A stretch of DNA of 12,926 nt from Bdellovibrionaceae bacterium UBA5009 (GTDB lineage Bacteria > Bdellovibrionota > Bdellovibrionia > Bdellovibrionales > Bdellovibrionaceae): the NCBI GenBank assembly GCA_002396665.1, contig DGYJ01000011.1, forward strand, positions 35,759 through 48,684, in the 5' to 3' direction. The notes under the pieces were generated by a model, which ran no database searches, was not told where the DNA came from, and was given only the letters and a program-made list of their open reading frames with translations. Positions 1-6,627 of this stretch are shown one piece after another. The stretch's first letter is position 1, and every line of letters starts with the position of its first letter. The position numbers were made by a program, and so were the translations under genes.

Positions 1-1
1 A

Positions 2-1279
2 CTTATTGTGGCCGCCATCATTGCCTTAGCCATGATCCTTTTAGGATTACTGCTTAGGTCGGGTCTTAATGCCGTCGCCACAAGCGCCAAGCCCCTGCAA
101 ATTGAACCCAAGTCTGAATTTAAAGTGGAAGAACTTTCAACACCAACTGATGAAAATCAAGAAGATGAAAATTTACCAGCACTTCCCCGTGCAGAGGCCC
201 ATACTGTCAACGAAGACTTAGATCGTCTAACTAAAAAAATTGCTTTCATTTGCCTCGAAGCCCAAGAAAAAGTCCATGATCTAGTACGTGTATGGATAGA
301 TTCTGGAGATGAAGGTTTTGTAAAAACAGCATTATTGATAGACACCGTTCTTTCTGCACGCGAAAAAATCTTAACTGAAACAGGATCTATTGCGCCGTTA
401 AAGATTCCGCTAGAAGAAGAAATCGCAAAAACCTATGAAGAAAACATTTCCGAAGCCTATTTACAAACTTCTGAAATGGAAGGCGAAGAAAAAATTCAAT
501 GGTTGCAAAAAATATATTGGGACCTTGTATCTGTTAGAACCCTTGGTTTGCAATCGCTTCGACGTCCATTTGATTTTTTACAAAATATGCAAAAGGAAAA
601 TTTGCTTGAACTTATGAATTCACAAAAATCTGAAGCCAGAGCATTGGCTTTAATTTACTTACCTAAAGAAACAAAAAAAGATTTGCTCGGCGATTATGAT
701 ATCGAAGAAAAAGAAAACATCATCAAAAATGTTCTTATGCAAAGCCAGCTTTCTGACAAGAAAATTTGGGATCTTGACACATCAGTTAAGCTAGCCACAC
801 TGAACCAGTCTGCAAATCCAAGTGAAAAACTAGTTAATCTATTCCCACGAACAATCGAAGTTTTACAATCTTTAAAAATTGTTGAAGAGATCCGACTTCT
901 TCGACGTGTTGCCCCTTCTTTGCCTGAAAATGGATTGATCCTTAAACAGCAATACAATACCTTTGCATTTCTTAACGAATGGAAGTCAGAATTTATTAAA
1001 AAGTTGACACAAATTGCAACGGCGGAAGAAATTGTTACACTCATTCGTGTCATTCCAGAATCTAAGGATCAGCTTCTTGCTGTCTGCCCTGACAAAGCAA
1101 AAACCATCGTCGAAGACGATTTAAGATTAACCCCGCCAACTGATGAAAATGTTTACAATAATAAACTTTCAAGCCTTCTCAGCAAATGGAATAAGCTTGT
1201 CTTGTCAGAACAAATTGCGATGACAAAAGTAATTGCTGTCGCAGCTTCAGAAAAAAAGGAGTCTCTGCATGCGGCATAG
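2..1279 (+). CDS. Membrane-anchored FliF-tail/FliG-like protein, 5' partial
   Basis: The reading frame is open to the left edge, so the 5' end is missing; the GTG at base 8 lies inside the hydrophobic segment and is unlikely to be the start. About 423 residues are visible, counted from that GTG. Residues 1-17 form a transmembrane helix, followed by an acidic linker (about 35-70) and then a soluble, mainly helical, lysine- and glutamate-rich region. Residues 76-125 (EKVHDLVRVWIDSG, then GFVKTALLI) resemble the FliG-binding tail of FliF joined to the start of FliG. Residues 198-262 (LLELMNSQ, ALALIYLPKE) resemble the FliG middle domain. The stretch after the FliF-like tail, about 325 residues, is close to FliG length. 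The gene lies in one operon with motA and motB and overlaps the next gene by 11 bases. The FliF/FliG relation is inferred by eye from a divergent sequence; the membrane anchor and operon position are seen directly. Confidence 0.6.
   Translation, partial: LIVAAIIALAMILLGLLLRSGLNAVATSAKPLQIEPKSEFKVEELSTPTDENQEDENLPALPRAEAHTVNEDLDRLTKKIAFICLEAQEKVHDLVRVWIDSGDEGFVKTALLIDTVLSAREKILTETGSIAPLKIPLEEEIAKTYEENISEAYLQTSEMEGEEKIQWLQKIYWDLVSVRTLGLQSLRRPFDFLQNMQKENLLELMNSQKSEARALALIYLPKETKKDLLGDYDIEEKENIIKNVLMQSQLSDKKIWDLDTSVKLATLNQSANPSEKLVNLFPRTIEVLQSLKIVEEIRLLRRVAPSLPENGLILKQQYNTFAFLNEWKSEFIKKLTQIATAEEIVTLIRVIPESKDQLLAVCPDKAKTIVEDDLRLTPPTDENVYNNKLSSLLSKWNKLVLSEQIAMTKVIAVAASEKKESLHAA
1257..1261 (+). promoter_or_regulatory. 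Ribosome binding site deciding start at 1269
   Basis: AGGAG lies seven bases before the ATG at 1269 and inside the coding region of the preceding gene. It supports the signal-peptide start over the in-frame ATG at 1233. Confidence 0.75.
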
Positions 1280-1841
1280 CCTCCTTTTAATCATTCTATT
1301 CAGTGCGATTATTGGATCGACATCAAATGCCAGTATAAAAATTTTCTTTGGCACTGGTCTTGGTTCGTCGTCAAGCTCTAACGAATCAACACAAACGGAA
1401 GGGCCACTTGTCCAAGTTTATAGACTTGAGGCCCTCCAACACTCAAAACTCAGTGTGGGTACTGAACATATTAGATCCTTGGCACTATCGCCGATGAGCA
1501 CTGCTGTGGCACTGACTGGAATTTATTTTAATTATTATTTTTCAACAGCGCCGACCCCCTACTATTCGGCTGAAGAACAACCCGTACAGCAAATTGTTCA
1601 AAGAAACTTTGGGATTTATCTGGGAACTGGTTTGGGCCTCGCACAATCCAGTCGACTTCCAGATAGCAGTGGAAAATCATCAAATGCAGCAGGAATTTAT
1701 CTAAGTCCTAAAGTTGGAAGCGACTACCAACTTTCCAAATCTATTGGTGTTCGCGGCGAACTGTTGACTGGAATGCTTGTGATGGGCCAAGGGTCAATTC
1801 AAGTGATGGGACTGATCGGCTCAGTGTATTGGATTTTTTAA
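1269..1841 (+). CDS. Small exported protein, probable outer-membrane beta-barrel
   Basis: This is a 190-residue protein of unknown specific function. The ATG at 1269 is chosen because AGGAG lies at 1257-1261, seven bases upstream, and because it places a signal peptide at the very N-terminus (MRHSLLLIILFSAI, likely cleavage after SNA near residue 21). An in-frame ATG at 1233 would add 12 polar residues ahead of the signal. The mature part is rich in Gly, Ser and alternating hydrophobic/polar strands. The GTGLG motif occurs twice (IKIFFGTGLGSS and GIYLGTGLGLAQSS), and the chain ends in the aromatic VYWIF, a typical C-terminal signature of outer-membrane beta-barrels. It starts inside the end of the FliG-like gene and is followed 13 bases later by motA, so it is probably translated with the motor genes. 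The outer-membrane location is an inference. Confidence 0.75.
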   Translation: MRHSLLLIILFSAIIGSTSNASIKIFFGTGLGSSSSSNESTQTEGPLVQVYRLEALQHSKLSVGTEHIRSLALSPMSTAVALTGIYFNYYFSTAPTPYYSAEEQPVQQIVQRNFGIYLGTGLGLAQSSRLPDSSGKSSNAAGIYLSPKVGSDYQLSKSIGVRGELLTGMLVMGQGSIQVMGLIGSVYWIF

Positions 1842-1854
1842 AAAAGGGGTATCT

Positions 1855-2643
1855 ATGAACTTTTCATCAATATTTGGACTTTTTTTGGCGGTGTCAGTAT
1901 TCGTCGGCACAATCATATTATCAACGTCCAACCGACAAATGTTTTTGGACCTCCATGCCTTTATGATTGTTATTGGCGGAACACTTGCCGCTGCCCTGCT
2001 TAGCTTTTCAGGCAAAAAGATATTTATTCTAATAAAAATATTTTTTAAACGTGTATTAGGAAAAAACGAGGACCTTAATATCGCCATTGCAGAGATCGTT
2101 GACCTAGCCAAGGGCTATCGCGAAAACGAAAACTATCTTCGCGACAAAGCCCCTCAAATTAAGACTCCATTCTTGCGCGAAGCCCTAGAGTTAACAAATG
2201 ATGGCGGAGTTGACCCAGATGATTTGGACAAAATTTTAAGTAAACGAACCAACGTCATGCACTCTAGACACGAAGAAGATGCAGAGATGTTTAAAACTCT
2301 TTCAAAATTCCCCCCCGCCTTCGGACTTTTAGGAGCCGTCATTGGTATGATATCGTTAATGCAAAACTTAGGTGGCGCAGATGCCTTTCAAAAGGTGGGA
2401 CCATCTATGGCCGTAGCCCTGGTTGCTACAATGTACGGAATCGCGGTCGCCAACTTTATTTTCTTACCCATCGGGGAAAATTTAACACGAATAAATAAGA
2501 TAGACTTTTTAATTCGGCAAATCGTCATTGATGGCATTAAACTTGTTCGGCAAAAAAAACATCCCATTGTTGTTCAAGAATCCATTAAAAGCTACCTGCT
2601 TCCTAGTGAAAGAAAGCCAAACAACACTCAAAAAGCGGCATAG
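1855..2643 (+). CDS. motA: Flagellar motor stator protein MotA
   Basis: This is the inner-membrane ion-channel subunit of the stator, which couples ion flow to torque on FliG. It has 262 residues, close to the shorter PomA/MotA class. Four membrane helices are visible at about 4-22, 32-50, 155-172 and 184-207, with a large cytoplasmic loop between helices 2 and 3. The family hallmarks are present: IVIGGTLAAAL in helix 2, FPPAFGLLGAVIGMI with the conserved proline (153/154) entering helix 3, and VALVATMYGIAVANFIFLP with the second conserved proline (205) ending helix 4. An AGGGG at 1845-1849 precedes the ATG by five bases. motB follows after 17 bases. The absence of a long C-terminal tail separates it from Zorya ZorA, and the four-helix layout separates it from ExbB/TolQ. 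Ion choice cannot be decided from sequence. Confidence 0.95.
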   Translation: MNFSSIFGLFLAVSVFVGTIILSTSNRQMFLDLHAFMIVIGGTLAAALLSFSGKKIFILIKIFFKRVLGKNEDLNIAIAEIVDLAKGYRENENYLRDKAPQIKTPFLREALELTNDGGVDPDDLDKILSKRTNVMHSRHEEDAEMFKTLSKFPPAFGLLGAVIGMISLMQNLGGADAFQKVGPSMAVALVATMYGIAVANFIFLPIGENLTRINKIDFLIRQIVIDGIKLVRQKKHPIVVQESIKSYLLPSERKPNNTQKAA

Positions 2644-2660
2644 TAAACGAAGGACTCAAT

Positions 2661-3434
2661 ATGGCCATTGCACTAAAAAAACGAAAACCAGAATCGACTG
2701 GGATTAACGAAGAGCAACTTGCTCAGCGCCTAGAAAGTGTGCCTTCTGGCCACAGCCACACCGAGGAAGAGCACAATCCTTTTGCAAGCCACGGGCACAA
2801 AAAAGAAGAGGGCGAAGGGCCATGGCTTGTCAGCTATGCGGATATGATGACTTTGCTGATGGGATTTTTTGCATTGATTGCAAGCTTTTCCAAACCTGAT
2901 CAAAAAGAATTCGAAAAAGTTAAAAAAGCAGCCACGGAACAATTTGGTGGAAAGTACGAACAGCCTTATAAAGACCTCGAAACAAATTTAAAGAAATTTG
3001 CTAAAGAAAATAATTTAGAAAAATTTGTAAAAATCGAAAATACGCCCGACGGAGTAAAACTGACATTTGCTGGATCATATCTTTTCGACTCTGGAGATTT
3101 TAACGTAAAACCAGATGCAAAACCAATTTTGGACAAAATGGTTTCATCCATAGATAAAGAGGCAAAAGGTCACAATATTATCATCGAGGGTCATACTGAC
3201 AATCGACCGATTTCCCATGCAATTATTGCATCCAACTGGGAGCTATCTGGCATTCGTGCTGCACGAATTGCACAATTTTTTGAAATTCATAATTTTAAAA
3301 AGAAGCAACTTACCATTTTAGGACTTGGCGAGACCCAACCCGAAGCTCCTAATGAAGACAAAAACGGAACTCCACTTCTAGAAAATCAAAGCAAAAACCG
3401 TCGTGTTGTCATAAAAATTTACAAGCCACTATAA
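2661..3434 (+). CDS. motB: Flagellar motor stator protein MotB, His-rich N-terminus
   Basis: This 257-residue protein is the peptidoglycan-anchoring partner of MotA. The single membrane helix covers about 55-76 (WLVSYADMMTLLMGFFALI) and carries the ion-binding aspartate Asp61. The following segment KPDQKEFEKVKKA is the plug/linker region. An OmpA-like peptidoglycan-binding domain spans about 130-257, with FDSG (142-145), EGHTDNRPI (176-184), NWELSGIRA (192-200) and the closing NRRVVIKI. The sequence around the helix resembles PomB as much as proton-type MotB, so ion specificity is open. The cytoplasmic N-terminus is longer than usual: about 54 residues, with a His/Glu-rich stretch at 31-51 (HSH, EEEH, SHGHKKEE). 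GAAGGA at 2649-2654 sits six bases before the ATG. No terminator hairpin is evident in the 46 bases before the convergent regulator gene. Confidence 0.95.
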   Translation: MAIALKKRKPESTGINEEQLAQRLESVPSGHSHTEEEHNPFASHGHKKEEGEGPWLVSYADMMTLLMGFFALIASFSKPDQKEFEKVKKAATEQFGGKYEQPYKDLETNLKKFAKENNLEKFVKIENTPDGVKLTFAGSYLFDSGDFNVKPDAKPILDKMVSSIDKEAKGHNIIIEGHTDNRPISHAIIASNWELSGIRAARIAQFFEIHNFKKKQLTILGLGETQPEAPNEDKNGTPLLENQSKNRRVVIKIYKPL

Positions 3435-3480
3435 CTAGCCAGAGAACCCTTGTCCGCCATTTTGTAACTTACCCATTGCT

Positions 3481-4278
3481 TTATCCCTTATCCTTTACTT
3501 TCGAAATTGGAAAAAACGAAATTCCCAAATGATAGACTTCATCTAATTCTGTTTCATTGGCAGGCTGAAATAGATCAGCAAATTCAACTTGAAACTCGAT
3601 AAGTCTTTTTTTTGCAGCCTGAATACTTTTTTTTGAAATTGCAATCGTCAAGCCAAGATGGGCCCTGTGACTAATTTCAACAGCATCTAGCGCCTTCAAA
3701 CTTAATTCTAAATGCTGACGAATTAATTTCTTTCGAGATTCAGAAGTTTCAAAATGATTCAAACTCATATTGTTTGGACTGGTTAACGAGTAAAAATTGT
3801 CCTGATCTTGATGAATAATTTTTTTTTCAACTAGATTATCTAGAACAGTTTTCAACTCGTCGACTGTCGTACCTAAGGATTTTATCATCCCCTCCACACT
3901 TGCATGCCCGTGATTGACTTTAATCTGCTCCAGCACAGCCCATGGTAACCATCCATCAAATATGTCGTACAAATTTGTTTCAATATTGGTATAGGCTAAA
4001 CTTCCAAGCTCTTCTTTTAATATAAGATTAATTTCATCTGCTGATAGCTTAAGCTTATTCGAAATCTCAATAATTGTCCTTACACTAACCTTTTTTTGCC
4101 CCTTGAGGACCTTCGAGATAAAGGACTGGTCATAACCAATCTGTCTTGAAAAGGCGCGAATAGAATACGAAGGATTTGAAGTTTTACGTTTAATAAATTC
4201 ATTTTTTAGAAATCGCACGAAATAAGAGCTTTGAAACGTCTTAACATCATCTTCAGCTAATTCAATTTTATCATTCAT
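3481..4278 (-). CDS. TIGR02147/DUF4423-family HTH protein (regulator 1)
   Basis: This is a predicted cytoplasmic DNA-binding regulator of 265 residues. The ATG at 4278 is preferred because AAGGA lies nine bases upstream and because the family normally begins just before the SSYFVRFLKNEF-type motif. A longer frame starting at 4377 would add 33 atypical residues. Residues 17-33 form the usual family N-terminus. Residues 39-60 form a Cro/C1-like helix-turn-helix (SIRAFSRQIGYDQSFISKVL). A winged-helix-like segment lies at about 108-165 (WAVLEQIK, then LDNLVEKKII). The C-terminal part ends in VYHLGISFFPISK (248-260), the family signature shared with the neighbouring regulator. It is convergent with motB and divergent from regulator 2, with 326 bases between the two starts. 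Targets and ligand are unknown. The family is an established one with little functional characterisation; assignment is by motif recognition. Confidence 0.85.
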   Translation of the reverse strand: MNDKIELAEDDVKTFQSSYFVRFLKNEFIKRKTSNPSYSIRAFSRQIGYDQSFISKVLKGQKKVSVRTIIEISNKLKLSADEINLILKEELGSLAYTNIETNLYDIFDGWLPWAVLEQIKVNHGHASVEGMIKSLGTTVDELKTVLDNLVEKKIIHQDQDNFYSLTSPNNMSLNHFETSESRKKLIRQHLELSLKALDAVEISHRAHLGLTIAISKKSIQAAKKRLIEFQVEFADLFQPANETELDEVYHLGISFFPISKVKDKG

Positions 4279-4413
4279 CAAAATGCATCCTTGCAATTTT
4301 ATAAACATGAACTTATTTGATGTTATCACTTGCGTCGTTAATTGTTCAAATTCATTTACGAACTGATGAAAATCCAAAAATTCTCTCTTTTAAAAATTAT
4401 TTGTCATAGGGGC

Positions 4414-4434
4414 TTTACATGACTTTATTGTAAA
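4414..4434. promoter_or_regulatory. Operator-like inverted repeat TTTACA-N9-TGTAAA
   Basis: A perfect six-base dyad (4414-4419 and 4429-4434) with a nine-base spacer lies between two divergent HTH regulators. A second overlapping dyad, GTCAT (4403-4407) with ATGAC (4419-4423), lies just to its left. Half-sites about 15 bases apart suit a dimeric HTH protein. The binding role is an inference, and the AT-rich context makes chance dyads more likely. Confidence 0.35.
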
Positions 4435-4452
4435 AAAACTGGCCTCCTGTTT

Positions 4453-4481
4453 TTTCAACTAACAATAAAAAAATCTATAAA
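4453..4481 (+). promoter_or_regulatory. Candidate sigma70-type promoter for regulator 2
   Basis: TTTCAA (4453-4458) and TATAAA (4476-4481) are separated by 17 bases and point toward the regulator gene, giving a leader of roughly 115 bases. A stronger -35-like TTGACT lies at 4570-4575, but only a poor -10 follows it. The AT richness of the region lowers the weight of either match. Confidence 0.25.
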
Positions 4482-4604
4482 GCAGAGTAAAGCCTGCACA
4501 ATTAAACGCTCACTCCATGAAGTATTTATTAAAAAACTAAAAAAATCCTCTTTAATGAGTTCAAAAACATTGACTGATTTCATCCAATCTGTGAATTACT
4601 TTGC

Positions 4605-5432
4605 ATGCCAGATAGCCATCAGGATTTTAGACATTTTTTGCATCGAGAGCTGGAGCTTCGCCAAACCGCCAATCCACTCTACTCTGCGCGCACGTTCGCC
4701 GCAGACCTTGGACTTTCCCCGCAAATGCTAAGCCAAATTTTAAGGGGCGTGAATGGCATTTCTGTGCAAAAGGCGCTAGAAATATCTAATAAATTAACAT
4801 TTGAACAAAATGAAAAAGAGCTTTTTATAGCCCTTGTTGAATCTAAACATCATCGTCACTTTGCAGTTCGAAAAAAAGCTCAAGAAAAAATTAAAGTTCT
4901 TTTGCTCAACCAAAAAATGGAGTCTGTCAGCGCTAAAGACTACCGACAATTTTTAGACTGGCATTACAACGCTATCATTTTACTTGTCGAAACCCCTAGC
5001 TTTGTACCATCCGTTAGCTATATTGCAAACTCGCTTGGGTTAAAATATTCGGTCGCTAAATCAGCAGTCAATAAGCTTTTTAAAGCAGGTCTCATTCGAA
5101 AAGACTCTGATGGAATTTGGGTTCGGGGAAAAAGTAATTATGCAATTAAAGGCGGACACGAAACACCTGAAATTCGCAATTACTATTCGCAATACATTGA
5201 AAAGGCAAAACTAAGCATCTCGCAAACTCCGATAGATGATCGGGATATTTCGATGTCCCTTATGACCATCCATAAAGATGATCTTAAGGAGGTCAAAGTT
5301 GAAATTGAAAAGTTTCGACAATTCGTTATGCAAAAAATGTCTAGCAAAACAACACCCGCTGATCATGTCTACAGCTTAGGCATTCAATTTTTTCCAATAT
5401 CAAAACCAGTTCCAAAACGGAGAGCAAAATGA
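4605..5432 (+). CDS. TIGR02147/DUF4423-family HTH protein (regulator 2)
   Basis: This is a predicted DNA-binding regulator of 275 residues and a paralogue of the divergent gene at 3481-4278. The family N-terminus DFRHFLHRELELRQTANP is at 7-24, followed by a Cro/C1-like helix-turn-helix at about 27-48 (YSARTFAADLGLSPQMLSQI) and ISVQKALEISNKL, which is nearly shared with regulator 1. A winged-helix-like segment lies at about 135-175. The signature VYSLGIQFFPISK ends the domain near residue 268, before a basic tail (PKRRAK). The ATG at 4605 is the only usable start before an in-frame stop at 4575-4577, yet no Shine-Dalgarno sequence precedes it, unlike most genes in the window. The stop overlaps the start of the next gene as ATGA, which suggests that the exported protein is translationally coupled to, and perhaps controlled with, this regulator. 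Confidence 0.87.
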   Translation: MPDSHQDFRHFLHRELELRQTANPLYSARTFAADLGLSPQMLSQILRGVNGISVQKALEISNKLTFEQNEKELFIALVESKHHRHFAVRKKAQEKIKVLLLNQKMESVSAKDYRQFLDWHYNAIILLVETPSFVPSVSYIANSLGLKYSVAKSAVNKLFKAGLIRKDSDGIWVRGKSNYAIKGGHETPEIRNYYSQYIEKAKLSISQTPIDDRDISMSLMTIHKDDLKEVKVEIEKFRQFVMQKMSSKTTPADHVYSLGIQFFPISKPVPKRRAK

Positions 5433-6559
5433 TTCTAAATAAGTTTTCAAAATTGACTTCATCACTCATTATGCTTTTTTTGATAATGTGCCTTTCACCA
5501 TCAAAGGGATTCACGCAAGGTCGAGGCGGAATTGACAGCAGTGGTGGTGGGCATGGAATATTGATTAATTCAAAAATTTATCTTCTTGATCTTGTTGAAT
5601 CGAATATCACTGATGCATTTGCTCCAAGCGAACTTAGCCTGAAATTTGAAGCGCCACTTCAAAACACTCTTAGACAAATGCAGCCCACCGCATTTGGAAT
5701 TTTAGCGTCAAAAATAAATTTAATTGCCAATTCAGATCCTATATTTGCCACCCTACTTGTTCGAGCAATCTTATATTATGACTGGGTCATTGTACCATAT
5801 GATTTAAAACTCATTGGTGCTAACAACTTGAATTTAAAAAAAGACATTTATCAAATAGCCGTTCGCGAACCATTACGAATTACAATTTCAAAAAAATACT
5901 GGGATATGATGCAGCCAAGTCACCAAGCCGCACTCGTTTTACACGAGGTCGTTTCTGCCCTAGCCTTCAGCGGAACACCACAGGTTCGCGCTAGGCAGCT
6001 GATTGGAGCAATTTTTTCCAACTCCGAATTTTTACCAGATATATTTCGTGATGAAATTCAAGCCTCTTGGCCATCAAGAAATTACTTTATAAAAAAGCTA
6101 AAATTTGATGACGAAAACGAACCCTTTATCTTAAAAGTCCGCGATTCAGTGATGGCAAAATTTGGCGAGAATATGTTTTCATGGGAAGTTGTTTTAATGC
6201 CAACAGCAGTTATTTATATGAAATCAAAAGATGGACTTCATTCTCACTTTAGTGAACTACTAAATCCTTCATTCGTTGGTTTTTATACGAGCGCACTTTG
6301 CAAACAAAATACAAATAATAATCAACTTAATTTCGTAATCTACAGATCCTATCGTCTCAATGTCCAAGTACCTAAACGCGCCTCAACACAGCCCCCTGGA
6401 TTAGAGGCCATTTTAACAAATTTCGACTGGAATCAAGCAACTCTTTTAAACTACAATGGATGCAAACAAAGTGACATCACAAATATGGATGAAGTACAAA
6501 GCGAAGTAAAACTTGGCTATATTAACAGAGCATTAAACATGTTCTTTGATTTTTACTAA
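5429..6559 (+). CDS. Exported protein of unknown function with LHE motif
   Basis: This is a 376-residue predicted secreted or periplasmic protein. Residues 1-30 form a signal sequence: a basic start, then the hydrophobic LIMLFLIMCLSP. Cys21 is not in a convincing lipobox. The mature protein begins with a glycine-rich stretch (GRGGIDSSGGGHG, 31-43) followed by INSKIYLLDLVES, a layout I recognise from uncharacterised exported proteins of predatory and related bacteria. Around 165-178, HQAALVLHEVVSAL carries His172-Glu173 within a predicted helix. It recalls the HE of metallopeptidase HExxH motifs, but the second histidine is absent (HEVVS), so protease activity is not supported. It overlaps the upstream regulator gene by ATGA and ends before a shared terminator. 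Base composition is AT-rich like the adjoining regulators, unlike the fad and mae genes. The function is not known to me. Confidence 0.82.
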   Translation: MILNKFSKLTSSLIMLFLIMCLSPSKGFTQGRGGIDSSGGGHGILINSKIYLLDLVESNITDAFAPSELSLKFEAPLQNTLRQMQPTAFGILASKINLIANSDPIFATLLVRAILYYDWVIVPYDLKLIGANNLNLKKDIYQIAVREPLRITISKKYWDMMQPSHQAALVLHEVVSALAFSGTPQVRARQLIGAIFSNSEFLPDIFRDEIQASWPSRNYFIKKLKFDDENEPFILKVRDSVMAKFGENMFSWEVVLMPTAVIYMKSKDGLHSHFSELLNPSFVGFYTSALCKQNTNNNQLNFVIYRSYRLNVQVPKRASTQPPGLEAILTNFDWNQATLLNYNGCKQSDITNMDEVQSEVKLGYINRALNMFFDFY

Positions 6560-6589
6560 ATCAATTTACACTTAAGCACATCATTACAA

Positions 6590-6627
6590 AAATTTTACGC
6601 AGGAACCTATGTCCCTGCGTAAAATTT
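6590..6627. terminator. Bidirectional intrinsic terminator
   Basis: A perfect 14-base inverted repeat (AAATTTTACGCAGG at 6590-6603, complement at 6614-6627) with a ten-base loop lies between the convergent exported-protein gene and the fad operon. The GC-rich inner stem is flanked by A/T tracts, so it can end transcription in both directions. The fadJ stop codon (6607-6609) sits in the loop. Confidence 0.88.

Larger units (their letters stand above)
4279..4604. other. AT-rich divergent intergenic region between regulators
   Basis: This is the 326-base control region for two divergent regulator genes. It is markedly AT-rich, with many A and T runs. I see no convincing gene: there is a seven-codon frame at 4517 (MKYLLKN) and a 59-codon frame at 4555 that overlaps the regulator in another frame, neither with a ribosome site. 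It contains overlapping inverted repeats at 4403-4434 and possible sigma70-type elements, listed separately. Confidence 0.6.

Noticed and set aside
694..1053. 119-codon - strand frame opposite the FliG-like gene
   Set aside because: It is antisense to a long frame in an operon, with no ribosome site or recognisable domain.
1855..3434. motAB as a Zorya ZorAB-type phage defence pair or ExbBD/TolQR
   Set aside because: MotA has four helices and no long C-terminal tail, MotB has the usual membrane helix and OmpA-like domain, and no helicase, nuclease or ZorC/D/E-type gene follows. Plain MotA/MotB fits best.
3435..3480. Terminator between motB and regulator 1
   Set aside because: No stem followed by a T tract could be found on either strand in these 46 bases.
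4279..4377. Longer N-terminus for regulator 1 starting at 4377
   Set aside because: The extra 33 residues are atypical for the family, and the ATG at 4278 has a good AAGGA site nine bases upstream.
4555..4734. 59-codon + strand frame starting at 4555
   Set aside because: It overlaps the regulator gene in another frame, has no ribosome site and no recognisable features.
5469..5494. Lipoprotein signal around Cys21 of the exported protein
   Set aside because: The residues before the cysteine are Leu-Ile-Met, which does not fit the small-residue lipobox, so a normal signal peptide is more likely.
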